64,000 bases of DNA from assembly GCF_019320115.1 (NCBI RefSeq), contig NC_089591.1, positions 21,988,502 through 22,052,501 of the forward strand. Direction: 5' to 3'. Source of the DNA: Miscanthus floridulus (Eukaryota; Streptophyta; Magnoliopsida; Poales; Poaceae). The notes under the pieces are model-generated. The model was not told where the DNA came from. It did no database searches and saw nothing but the letters and a program-made list of their open reading frames with translations. Below are positions 18,577-28,537 of this stretch, piece after piece (the stretch's first letter is position 1; the number at the start of each line of letters is the position of its first letter). The translations under genes were made by a program, and so were the position numbers.

Positions 18577-20939
18577 AAAGTCAATTGTCTGAAATAAATT
18601 AGCATGAGCACACTAGGTGTAAGATCAATACATTATACAAAACCAATGCAATTATGGTTGAGCTAGATTTGCATGACTAAGGGTGAGCTAGCATGGTGTG
18701 TGAAAAGGGATCATCAATAGTTCTATATAAAAGAGCTACTCTATAAATATTTAGAGCTGGGGTGGGATTAGGGTTGGTTTGCGATGAAGCTATTCCTAAA
18801 ATATTTAGAGTTGGGGTAGTGGGGTGGGATTACAATTAAATCATGATCCATTACCAGTGTACATCACGCTCAATGGATCAATTTTTGGTAATAGTACAGC
18901 ACAGTTCAAACTTAAATTATTATGAGATTATTTTGGTCCCGTTGTAATGCATGGGCAGGGCCCTAGTGGCTAAAAAAGTGCTAATTCTATTTTTTTGGCA
19001 TAGTCATTTATTGTAGAATGATGACCAGCCACTCACACTTACAGACCGAGCTGCTGAATTTTAGTTTTGCATGGCTAGTAGGTGGTGTTGGCTGATCTTT
19101 GCCTTATGCTTTTGCTTGTGACTTGTGATCTAAATTTGTTACAATCTTGCTATGATGACCTGACATGTGAGTGTGGCTGAGTGTTAGAAACTAAGAACTC
19201 AATTGAGAACTTGACACCTTGACATCAATAGAAACTGAGATCTCAACTGAGTCTACTACTAGTGCTCCACCTCCTCTCTGTAAATCAACGTGTGCTTTGC
19301 TCTCCAAAAATAAATAATGTGTGCTCTTGTAAAGAACAGAGTTAAAGATTTCGGATTGCTTTGTCTGCTAGTGCCAGACTGCTAGATGATGTATTTGTTA
19401 AATCACTTTATTCATGGTAGGTGTGTGTCAGTGTGTATTATTGTATTAGGCACTTAGGCTGTTAGCTCTAGCATTTAGGTTCTTAATTCTGAAAGTCTGA
19501 AATATGAGTGGAGCCTACCATGAATGTGCATGGCCTACTATGAATAAGAGGTGTGGTATGGTGGTCTAATCGATTTTTTGTTTACATCATGTAGAATGAT
19601 GATTTCTTCTGAAAGCTATTTTTATTTTTTATTTATTTTGATATTTGTGTTGCAGGTATTGTTTGTTGAAGCAGCTTCCACTTCTTGACCCTAATCCTGT
19701 CTCCGCCGGGTGACCAGCTTAGGCACGAGTTATACCTCCAGTGCATCCTTGAGTTGTGAGGACTCGATCTGCAATTGCTTCCTGCTATTCTTTGGGTTTG
19801 TTTTTTTATCTATGTGCTGCTAGGATCAGTCAAAGTGGGTATTGTGTTACTGTGTAGCTTCATTGATAATCTCGATCAGTGCAGAATGCACTGCTAACCT
19901 GAATCTCTACCCTCCACACACTCTGAATATAATTCAGATGAGTCACAAGCTCTGCTCTGAATTAACATTTGGTTGTTAGTTGCCATGGATCACCTCTGAG
20001 TTATATTGCCGATCTGTGATCCTTCCAAAACCATAGTATCACCTAAAAATGATCCTTTTCATCTAGTAATGTTCTGTCTTTGTACTCCTCGTCATGATGC
20101 ACTTAAAAATTTAAAACTATAGTATCAGTAAATGTATGCTGTCAATAGATTTTATACTCGCCTTTTGATATTATTTGTCACATTCTGTACATGTGTTATC
20201 CATATCTGTAAGTTAAGGTTTAAATTTCACAATTCAGTTCAATATACATGATCTAGTTTTCTTGTGTTGCTTTTGCTTCTTCCCTTCCTAAAGTCATCCT
20301 CAGCGAAGGGGTTCATTCTCCCCTTGTCCAAAGATAAGTCATGGGTAATTTGACTATGATTGAATCTGCAAATTTGCAAACCTATTAGTATTTAATTTAT
20401 GATTTCCAATTGCTTACTTTGTTGAGTCCATGCTGTTATTGCTAAAATATTATATTATAATTTTAGTTTAACTAATGCATATACCAATGTCAATGATTCT
20501 TTTTCAGGATTAAGTTGGAGTTTGAGTGGAGCGCACGAGTGATGGGATGGTCAAGATCAAGCTAATCGAATGATGGGATGGTCAACATCAAACCAACCAT
20601 TGTTGTAGTGATAGACAACTTATTAGAATTTGATGTGAAGTGTGTTTGATACCTTATGTGTTAGTTGTGCGTGTGCTAGACAAATTTGATTTGGATGATT
20701 TTATTAATGATTTTATGCAAACAAAGCATATTTTGTTTTAATGGTTGTCTAAATGCTTTATTTACCATATATTGTTGTTCTAAAAATTAATTGCGTGCAA
20801 ATATTGTTTCATGCTACTAAAAGCGTTGCAATATCAACTATTGGCATAATCATTTACTATGGCAATATATGCTATAGCAACAAATGGGTGTGGTAAAAGA
20901 CTAACAATGCAACAATACACGTGACAATAGAGGGTTCAA

Positions 20940-21190
20940 CTATAGCATCTAAATATTTAGTGTGGCAATATAAGACTCTATCTATAGCAACCAAGCATTG
21001 ATCGTGGCAATAGAGGCTTCAACCTATGGCAGCCAAGCATTGATCATGGCAATAGAGAGTGCACCTATAGCAACCAAAACATTTAGTATTGCAATAGAGG
21101 GTTCCACTTATAGCAACCAAATATTTATCATGGCAATAGAGGGTTCCATCTATAGCAACAATAGAGATAGTGTGGCAATAGACAGTCCAT
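20940..21190 (+). repeat. 42-bp tandem repeat (subterminal)
   Basis: About six units of 41-43 bases with core CTATAGCAACCAA then GGCAATAGAGG. Because 42 is a multiple of three, it gives a spurious open frame with 14-residue repeats. Confidence 0.85.
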
Positions 21191-21572
21191 CTATTGCAAT
21201 GCTAATGATGCGTGGCAATAAAGCCTATTGCAACACCTATTGTTGTTGCTAGTGCACCTATTGCCACTCTATAGGTATATGCTAACAGGTATCTCTGGCA
21301 ACACTGGGTGTGTTGCAATAGTTACTATTGCAACACCCACGTTGGTTGCTTATACTATGGCTTGCAATACTATATGATGTTGCAACAACACTCCATTATG
21401 TTGCAATAGGGGAAAACTGATTGCAACACCAAAATAAATTGTGGTGCAAAACTTTAGACCACGGTTAATGTGGCAACGCCTCCCAACCAAATTTTTATGT
21501 TGCAATTTTGTCTATGTTGAGGTTGTTGCAACACTTTTAGGCATATTGCAACACTTTTAGGCCGTTGCATCA

Positions 21573-21591
21573 GGGGTAAATCCTTCTAGTG
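21573..21591 (-). repeat. Terminal inverted repeat, CACTA element 2
   Basis: On the minus strand this reads CACTAGAAGGATTTACCCC. The partner at the 5' end was not found in the window. Confidence 0.55.
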
Positions 21592-21626
21592 TTGAGGTTG
21601 TCGCCAATGTTAGTCTGGTTCATTTG

Positions 21627-22184
21627 CTAACATCCCGGCCATTCTTTTTCTACAAGCATAGCAAGCTGGAACAAATGGTTGAGAGTATAAAATTCTTTAT
21701 GAAAAACAATATCTTGTATTTCATGCCTCAAACCACCATAAAAGCGAACAATTCTATCTTCCATGTCCTCTACTATCCCACAACGTATTGCACACTTTTG
21801 AAACTCTGCATAATACTCCTGGACAGATATATTACCCTGCTCTAAGCACTGCAATTTTTTACGCCATTCACGTTTATAAGAAGGAAGAATAAAACGATCA
21901 CGCATTGCTTTTTTAGGTTTATCCCATGATTGAGGTTGTTGATGCAAATTGCCTAGTTCTCGCCACCAGAATTGAGCAAAATAATTGAATTCACTAGTGG
22001 CGTGTTTAACTCTATGTATCTCAGGAACTATGTGGGAATTAAATTCTTCTTCTACAGCCTTCTCCCAATCAAAATATTCTTCTCCATTATAAGATCCAAC
22101 AAAGGGTGGTATGGTAAGTTTACCTCTCATAACTTGATGATTGTAGTCTATATGTGATGGCTGATTGTTCTTCATTCGATCCAT
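21627..22184 (-). pseudogene. Gag of gypsy element B, truncated
   Basis: This 185-codon frame encodes a retrotransposon gag domain (PF03732-like). It has PFVGSYNGEEYFDWEKAVEE near residue 28, AQFWWRELGN near residue 71, RDRFILPSYKREWRKKLQCL near residue 94, then YYAEFQKCAIRCGIVEDMED and FYGGLRHEIQDI. This is the shape of grass gypsy Gag proteins that form the particle shell. The start Met at 22184 is the first in frame after the leader. It ends early at TGA in WPGC*, and what follows is cut by the CACTA end at 21591. The zinc knuckle and all of pol are missing. The clade cannot be fixed without the RT. Confidence 0.82.
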
Positions 22185-23512
22185 CCTTACAAACTTTTGT
22201 TCCAGGATTTCCTGTAATTCACTCTTAAACAGAAACTCTTTGTTTGATATTGTTAGAAATTAAAATAAATGCCCAATCAACTATTTATGGGACAGTGGAA
22301 TCACACTCTCACACGTCTTACCAAGTTCTTACATGTGTTCTTACCAAAGCAAAGTAGTGGATGGTACAACCGGTGGCTGGTTCGTGATACTTGTGAGGGC
22401 GTGGCACTGAGATTGCAAGGATCTTTTTCTGTACTGATCTGAAGTATATATGTGGAGCTTGGGAGGCTTAAAATATGGTAGAAAGGAATAGCAATAATTT
22501 AATTTAGAAATTATAAGATTGAAAAGTAGTCCCAAGCTAGTCTATGTCGCTGGCCTAAACTCGTCCTAGATCTAGTTCAAGCAAGCAACACAATACAACT
22601 CATCGTAAGGACACTGGGCACAAAAAGGATGTAAGGACTTCTGATTTTTTTTTTCAATTCTTTGTCTTTTTTTGCTCTTCTTTTCCTTTTCTTTTTTATT
22701 AGGCGCGGCTCTTTTTTTTTGTCTCTTCTTTTTCTTTTTGCACCTGATTGCCTTTTGCTTTTTTTTTCCAGGAGAGTGCCGCAATATAGATAGATACAAA
22801 TCAATACAAAAGCAGCACCAGATGACCTCAACTTACTAAAAATAGTGTCACGCAGAACAAACCTCAGTCAAAAAGGAAGCAGCACCTAGATAAGCGCATG
22901 CAACAAAAGTTTGAGTGGATGTGTGTTGCCACGCAATAGCAAGCAGCACACGAGGTTTAACTGCCGTGGAATAAAAAAACATATAATCTACCCCAGAAGT
23001 AATCTCGTGATCTCCTTAGACTCTGAGGTGCTGGTGGCTAACGTGCACAGGAAGGATATCTTTGATATAATCAGAAACAAAATATCTCGTACCTTGCAGG
23101 ATTGACCGGAATTGAATCAAACAAGGTACACATAAAATTGCCGTGATTTCTTTGAGTGGACGAAGGAAACCAGAATTGATATTCCTTCCAAAGAAAAACT
23201 AGGATCCAATCTACTCCTCTTTTTGTTTCTACTTGGCGTACAACACAGAATCTAAAAATGAACAACTCGCAGAGACCCCAAACAAGACTTGACGCTAGAC
23301 CAAGACTTGAATAAACCAATGAACACCATGACACGAGGGACGACCATTCAACAAAGCAAACTGAAATTTAAAAAATTATAACAACACAACAGGTGATGGG
23401 ATAGGAAAAAAATGACGAACACAAATATTTTGTGGGGTAATTTTCTAGATCTATGGGACAAAGAAAAACACAACTAATTTAGGGTAAATGCGAACCTAAC
23501 GGTATACCTGAA
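22185..23512 (-). other. Leader of gypsy element B, no gene seen
   Basis: About 1.3 kb lies between the primer site and gag. At 22634-22774 it carries a strongly T-rich run on +, which is A/G-rich on the element's own strand. No conserved protein was recognised. Confidence 0.45.
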
Positions 23513-23525
23513 GCTCTGAATACCA
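23513..23525 (-). other. Primer binding site of gypsy element B
   Basis: The minus strand reads TGGTATTCAGAGC, the initiator Met site with one inserted T. It lies five bases from the LTR end and upstream of gag on the same strand, which supports the assignment. Confidence 0.65.
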
Positions 23526-23530
23526 CTTTA

Positions 23531-23912
23531 TGGGGATGAAGAATCCAATATTCCATCAGGTTCAAGATAACTATCGATTTGCTAGAGATTGACACACTGA
23601 TCCAGCTTCAGATCACAAAGACTAGAACCCTGCAACCTTAGCATCATGTCTCCTCTGGTTATCAACCGTGTCACAATCTAGATGACCTCGCCAAGAAGGC
23701 TAATCCTAGCTGCGAATCGATGAACACAAGGAAGAACAAGATAAAACACAACTCAATTGAAGTGACAATTGCAAATGAATGATCAAGCACTCGAAGTTGG
23801 GGTCTCACATACCGATAACGGCGACTGTTCAATGACATATTGATCTAAAGCAAAACCCAAAACCTAACGTAGGCGGCGGCTACTGATTATATAACCTAAG
23901 CGGCATCAAGGA
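23531..23912 (-). repeat. LTR of gypsy element B, truncated
   Basis: On the minus strand it ends CATCCCCA next to the primer site. A TATA-like TTATATAA lies at 23887-23894. The outer start of the LTR is lost where another LTR begins at 23913. Confidence 0.55.
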
Positions 23913-24575
23913 TGTCACACCCAGGTTTTAAAGTACAAAACCGAATGCACATCACATGTATGCCAGGATCTATTTATTCATACATGCGACGACAATATAG
24001 TGATACAAAGCAGTATTTATTACAAAAGTGTAACATTAATAAAAAATGACTAGAGGGTCTAAACACAAAATTACATCAGAGTTCCAGCAAAGCAGGGTCT
24101 CCATCCCCGCTGGCAGCTGACTGGGGGTACACCAGCCTAGCATCAACACTGCCTTCAAGAAACTCCATCTTCTAGTCCGAACAGCTGGGTGGGGTAGCAA
24201 GGGGGACAAAGAGAAGGGTGAGTACATCGAAATGTACTCCTCAAGTGTATGAAAGTATAACATGAAGGCCAATACAAGGAAAGGCTTATAAGGTTTGACA
24301 CAAGTGTTTAAGAGACACATCCTAGTTTACCTTAAATCCTTAGCACCTATTTACTAGGTGAAACCATCATCTCTCAGAGAACCAAACCATCACCACACTT
24401 GGATTCCATCCAACCTCCTTCTGAACCATCCATCCTCAACCATAGAGATCCACTAATCCCAAAGAAGTCCAGGCCAGCTCATGACCATGAACACGGCTGA
24501 TATATCAGTTTTCCTCTTTGTAGAGGTTGCACACCTTCACCACAAGTCGTGTTTCCCCATCACGCTTCACACTAC
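23913..24575 (+). repeat. LTR 5' fragment beginning TGTCACACCC
   Basis: TGTCACACCCAGGTTTTAAAG is a start shared by many grass gypsy LTRs. The fragment runs until Copia element C begins at 24576; its continuation was not found beyond the Copia copy. It contains a perfect stem-loop GAGTACAT-CGAA-ATGTACTC at 24220-24239. Confidence 0.55.
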
Positions 24576-26396
24576 TGAAAGCTCTAGTTTGGTTTTGGTG
24601 AATTGATGAAACCCTAAGTGCTAACCTAGTTTATCAAGTGATCATGAGATAGGTAGCACACTTCAAGTGGAGAAGCTAATGAAGATCATAACATGACAAT
24701 GGTGATGGCATGACAATGATCAAGGGCTTAAACTTGAAAAGAAGAAAGAGAAAAACAAAAAGCTCAAGGCAAAGGTATAACTTGTAAGAGCTATTTTGTT
24801 TTGGTGATCAAGACACTTAGAAAGTGTGATCACATTTAGGATTGATAGCCGTACTATTAAGAGGAGTGAAACTCGTATCGGAATGCGGTTATCAAAGTGC
24901 CACTAGATGCTCTAACTCATTGCATATGCATTTAGGATCTAGTCGAGAACTAACACCCTTGAAAATGTTTGTGAAAATATGCTAACACATGGGCACAAAG
25001 TGATACACTTGGTGGTTGGCACATTTGAGCAAGGGTGGAGAAGTTAGAAGTGAAATGGAGTTGGTCGCAATGATGCTTGGCATCGATCAACTGACCGGAT
25101 GCTGGGTCGCTCTGCGACCGGACGCTGAAGGGCCACGTCCGGTCGTGTTGTCGGTCGGCACAGTAATTAGGGTTAAGCACTGAACGCTGGGCTGTGTCCG
25201 GTCAAGCAGTGACCGGACATGTCCGGTCGGCAAAAACATGTTTTGGACCCTTACTGTAAATGACCAGACGCTGAGGGTCCAGTGTCCGGTCAGCTCTGTC
25301 GGAGCGTCCGATCAACATGTCGACCGTTGAGATCAAATGTTCATAGTTGAACGCAAGAGACACGTGGCCGCCATCGGGCGACCGGATGCTGAGGAGCAGC
25401 GCCCGGTCAGTTGGACCAGAGCATCCGGTCAGCCCGTGTCATGCCCAGTGAAGGGGTATAACGGCTCTATTTCGTGGGGGCTTCTATTTAAGCCCCATGG
25501 CCGGCTATGGCTCATATTCTTGGCCATTTGCATTGACATAGGAACCTTGTGAGCTTAGCCAAAGCCCTCCAACTCATCTCCATCATTGATTCATCATCTT
25601 TGTGAGATTGGGAGAGAATCCAAGTGCATTGCTTGAGTGTTTGCATCTAGAGGCACTTGGTGTTCGTGTTTTCACTGCAGATTTTGCTTGTTACTCTTAG
25701 TGGTTGTGCCACCTAGACGGCTTGGAGCAGCGAGGATCGTTGAGCGGAGGGTGTGATTGTCTTTGGCTCCGATCGTGGTGATTGTGAGGGGTTCTTGACC
25801 TTTCCTCGGCGGAGAGCCAAAAGATACTCTAGTGGATTGCTCGTGGCTTGTGTGATCCTCATCTTGTGTTGGTTGTGCGGCACCCTATCGAGGGTTTGGC
25901 TTGTGAAGCCAATTAGCGCGTGAACCTCCAAGTGAGTGAATCGCCACAATGAGGACTAGCTTGCCGGCAAGCAAGTGAACCTCGGTAAAAAATCTTTGTG
26001 TTCATCATTGATTCTGAGGTGATTGGTCTTCATTGTTATTCATCCTTGTGATTGATTGGTTCTTTCATCTACACAGTGGTATAACCTTCTTGACCACTCT
26101 CTTTACTTTACTGCAAACTAGTTGACAAGCTCTTTAGTGTAGCTAGTTGTGAGAGCTTGCTTGCTTAGTTGGTGTGGCACTTTAGTTAGCCTTTGAGATC
26201 ACACTAACATAGGGTAGTGTCATAGCTCTTGTGTGAATAGACACTATCTAAACTAGAATTGTGGTAGGTGGCTTGCATTTTGAGTAGGCTAGCGTAACAC
26301 TTGCTTCGCCTCATAATTGTCTAACTATTTTGTTAAGTGTTGTTATAGAAATTTTATTAGGCTATTCACCACCCCTCTAGCCATTAGGACCTTTCA
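24576..26396 (+). repeat. 5' LTR of Copia element C
   Basis: It starts TGAAAGCTCTAG and ends CTTTCA before the primer site. The same start recurs at 32927. A run of CCGGACGCTG/GTCCGGTC motifs covers about 25090-25435. A TATA-like TATTTAAG lies at about 25484. A 76-codon minus-strand open frame and a 71-codon plus frame here are not genes. Confidence 0.92.
25484..25491 (+). promoter_or_regulatory. Likely TATA box of Copia LTR
   Basis: TATTTAAG lies in TTCTATTTAAGCCCC, just after the GC-rich CCGGACGCTG block, a position typical of the U3/R boundary. No second candidate is close by. Confidence 0.5.
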
Positions 26397-26398
26397 AG

Positions 26399-26411
26399 TG
26401 GTATCGGAGCC
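26399..26411 (+). other. Primer binding site of Copia element C
   Basis: TGGTATCGGAGCC lies two bases after the LTR end. It is an initiator Met-type site with G in place of A in TATCAG. Confidence 0.85.
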
Positions 26412-26453
26412 GAGGTCACCGTGATTTGAGGCTTAACAACCTTCGGTGTAAAA

Positions 26454-28064
26454 ATGGCTCAAATCAACAACACCAAGAAGCCACCCCAATTTGATGGCAC
26501 AAATTATCCTTATTGGAAGTCAAAGATGACCACACACATCAAGTCAATCAATAGAAAGGTGTGGAAGGTGGTAGAAACCAAAATTGAGATTGAAGATCCG
26601 GAGAATCCCACCGTGGCTGAAGAAGTGCTTCTCCAAAACAATGATATTGCTCTAAGTGCCATTCATGATGCAATTGATGAAAGAACATTTGAGCAAATCA
26701 AGAATATTGAGATGGCACATGAAGCTTGGAAGAAGTTGGAAGAATCATTTGAGGGCACTCAAGCCATAAAGGGTGCTAAAGCATACATCCTCAAAGAAAA
26801 GTTTGCAAGCTTCAAGATGAAGGAGGATGAGAGTGTGCCGGAGATGTTCCATAGGCTTCAAGTGCTTGTCAATGATCTTAAAGCACTTGGAGAAGAGGTG
26901 AAGGACAAGGACTTCTCCCATAAGTTCTTGAGGTGCTTACCTTCAAGATTTGGCACATTGGTCACCATTCTAGTAAGAAGCGGTTTGGACACCATGATAC
27001 CAAACCAAGTATTGGGAGATATAATGACCGATGATACTTATAGAGATGATAATGAGAAGGAAGAAAAGAAGGAGAAGAAAGATGACAAGAAGAAGAGCAT
27101 GGCATTCAAAGCCACATCATCAAAGGGCAAAGCTAAGCAAGAGACATCAAGTGAGGAAGATGAATCTTGGGATGATGATGATGATGAGAAGATGGCTCTC
27201 TTTGTCAAGAGATTTGGCAAGTTCATGGTGAAGAAGGGCTACCATGCTAGAAGGAAGAAGTCTTCATCCAAGAACAAAGAAGAGTCAAGAAGGTGCTTCA
27301 AGTGTGGAAGCGAAGATCATCTTGTTGCTCAATGCCCATACAATAGCGACAATGATGATGACAACGAGAAGAACAAGAAGAAGGACAAGAAGGAAAAGAA
27401 AGAAAAGAAGGACAAGATGGCATTCAAGAAGAAGGGTGGTTCATATGTAGTCACATGGGATAGTGATGCTTCCTCAAGTGATGATGATGATGATAGTGAT
27501 GATAACAAGACCACCAAGAAGAAGGTTCTTGCAACCATTGCTATCAATGAGAAGCCTTCTCTCTTTGAATGTTCATCATGCTTCATGGCTAAGGCCACTA
27601 AGGTACAATATTGTGATGATAAAAGTGATGAAGAACATGTTGATGATAATGAACATGAAAATGAAAATGATAGTGATAGTGATGATGATGAACCTACTAA
27701 GGACAAATTATTTGACATGCTAGAAGATGCTAAAGAACACTTTGACATTAAGAGAAGGGAATGCAAGAGCTTGGATAAGGAGGTAAAAGCCCTTAAGCAA
27801 GCCCTTGATGAGCTCAAAGCAACTCATGAGAAGCTAGAGGAAGCCCATGAGAAGCTTGGCAAAGCTCACAAAAAGCTTGAAAAAGCTCATTCTTCTTCGC
27901 TTAAAGAGCAAAATAAAAAGAAGCATGTCGAAACTTGCAATGTAGGTTTAACTTGTGATATAATTGATGAATCACTATCTATGTCTATCATTGTTGCTCC
28001 TACTAACCCTTCTTGTAGTACATCTACTTCCACCTCATCTAGTAGTGATAGGTCTCACTTGTGA
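26454..28064 (+). CDS. Copia Gag, SIRE/Maximus type, near full length
   Basis: This 536-codon open frame encodes the particle protein. It starts at ATG 26454, the first ATG after the primer site. Residues about 10-35 (PQFDGTNYPYWKSKMTTHIK) are the DUF4219-like start. Residues about 60-200 are the UBN2 gag core (EAWKKLEESFEGT, LRCLPSRF). Residues 281-296 hold an intact CCHC zinc knuckle, CFKCGSEDHLVAQCP. Long Asp/Lys/Glu-rich runs flank it. Residues about 420-500 form a heptad coiled coil with repeats of KLEEAHEKLGKAHKKLEKAH. The frame is lost at about 28045 and ends at TGA 28062-28064, while the matching continuation runs in another frame. Functional Gag is possible but the link to Pol is broken. 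Confidence 0.92.
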   Translation: MAQINNTKKPPQFDGTNYPYWKSKMTTHIKSINRKVWKVVETKIEIEDPENPTVAEEVLLQNNDIALSAIHDAIDERTFEQIKNIEMAHEAWKKLEESFEGTQAIKGAKAYILKEKFASFKMKEDESVPEMFHRLQVLVNDLKALGEEVKDKDFSHKFLRCLPSRFGTLVTILVRSGLDTMIPNQVLGDIMTDDTYRDDNEKEEKKEKKDDKKKSMAFKATSSKGKAKQETSSEEDESWDDDDDEKMALFVKRFGKFMVKKGYHARRKKSSSKNKEESRRCFKCGSEDHLVAQCPYNSDNDDDNEKNKKKDKKEKKEKKDKMAFKKKGGSYVVTWDSDASSSDDDDDSDDNKTTKKKVLATIAINEKPSLFECSSCFMAKATKVQYCDDKSDEEHVDDNEHENENDSDSDDDEPTKDKLFDMLEDAKEHFDIKRRECKSLDKEVKALKQALDELKATHEKLEEAHEKLGKAHKKLEKAHSSSLKEQNKKKHVETCNVGLTCDIIDESLSMSIIVAPTNPSCSTSTSTSSSSDRSHL

Positions 28065-28491
28065 TGCCTCACTAATGGTTGAGAATGAGAACCTCAAGAA
28101 GGAGGTCACTAAGCTAACTCATACCTTAGCTAAGGCTTATGGTGGTGAGGACCGCTTGCTTATATGCTTGGGTAGCCAAAGAGCTTCTCTCTACAAAGAG
28201 GGATTGGGCTATACCCCCAAGAAAGGCAAGGCGGCCTTTGCTCCTCACAAGACTAGTTTTGTGAAGAACAATGGTCTGTTTTACACTAGTTGCAGGCAAG
28301 TTGGTCATAAAGAGCATGAATGCAAAAATAAGAGCAAAAATGCTAATGTATCCTCCATTAAGCTTGATTCATGTTATATGCTTACTAAGGGCACAAATGG
28401 TGTGAATGCTAAGTTCATTGGTAAACCATGGATGGGCTCAAAGAAGAAAGCCATTTGGGTACCAAAGAGCTTAGTGACTAACCTTCAATGA
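28045..28491 (+). pseudogene. Gag/Pol linker of Copia element C, frameshifted
   Basis: In the next frame the protein continues as GLTCDASLMVENENLKKEVT with further coiled coil, then a second knuckle-like box, YTSCRQVGHKEHEC. The first Cys of its C-X2-C pair is Tyr, so this second finger is probably dead. KAIWVPKSLVTNLQ ends at TGA 28489-28491, and coding resumes in a third frame after TAG 28535-28537. Some SIRE-clade elements also separate gag from pol, so the second break may be partly native; the first looks like damage. Confidence 0.75.
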
Positions 28492-28537
28492 CCCAAGCAA
28501 GTTTGGGTACCTAAAAATAATTGATCTTCTTTTGTAG

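Larger units (their letters stand above)
16401..20859. other. Unassigned DNA, possibly body of CACTA element 2
   Basis: A GC-rich start (16430-16990) resembles a 5' leader or first exon. It passes into AT-rich DNA with several TTTCAG/TGCAGGT-like junctions (for example near 17510, 17990 and 19655) but no sustained reading frame. This gene-like composition without coding capacity fits a non-autonomous CACTA element with captured sequence, ending at 21591. The 5' terminus was not found, so membership is unproven. It contains one MITE and one short tandem duplication. Confidence 0.35.
20860..21591 (+). mobile_element. CACTA element 2, 3' subterminal region and terminus
   Basis: Dense short motifs (GGCAATAGAGG, TATAGCAACCAA, ATTGCAACAC, GTTGCAAT) fill about 730 bases. 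The block ends in CTTCTAGTG at 21591, the complement of CACTAGAAG, as for a CACTA end. It abuts the minus-strand gypsy gag of element B. The motifs differ from those of CACTA element 1, so it is another family. Confidence 0.6.
21592..23912 (-). mobile_element. Ty3/gypsy element B, 5' part (LTR, leader, gag), minus strand
   Basis: Reading on the minus strand from high to low coordinates: an LTR (23912 to 23531), a primer site (23525 to 23513), a leader of about 1.3 kb, and a gag ORF (22184 to 21627). It is then cut by the terminus of CACTA element 2. The LTR is itself cut at 23912 by another LTR. No pol sequence is in the window. Confidence 0.7.

Noticed and set aside
18970..20640. Possible multi-exon host gene, based on splice-like TGCAGGT and TTTCAG sites
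   Set aside because: No frame longer than background joins across these sites and no protein motif was seen; it more likely belongs to a non-autonomous transposon.
20998..21252. Apparent protein with 14-residue repeats (MAIEGS...YSNQ)
   Set aside because: It is produced by the 42-bp non-coding subterminal repeats of CACTA element 2; 42 is a multiple of three.
27329..27817. 162-codon minus-strand ORF rich in Ser
   Set aside because: It is the antisense shadow of the Asp/Lys-rich Copia Gag.
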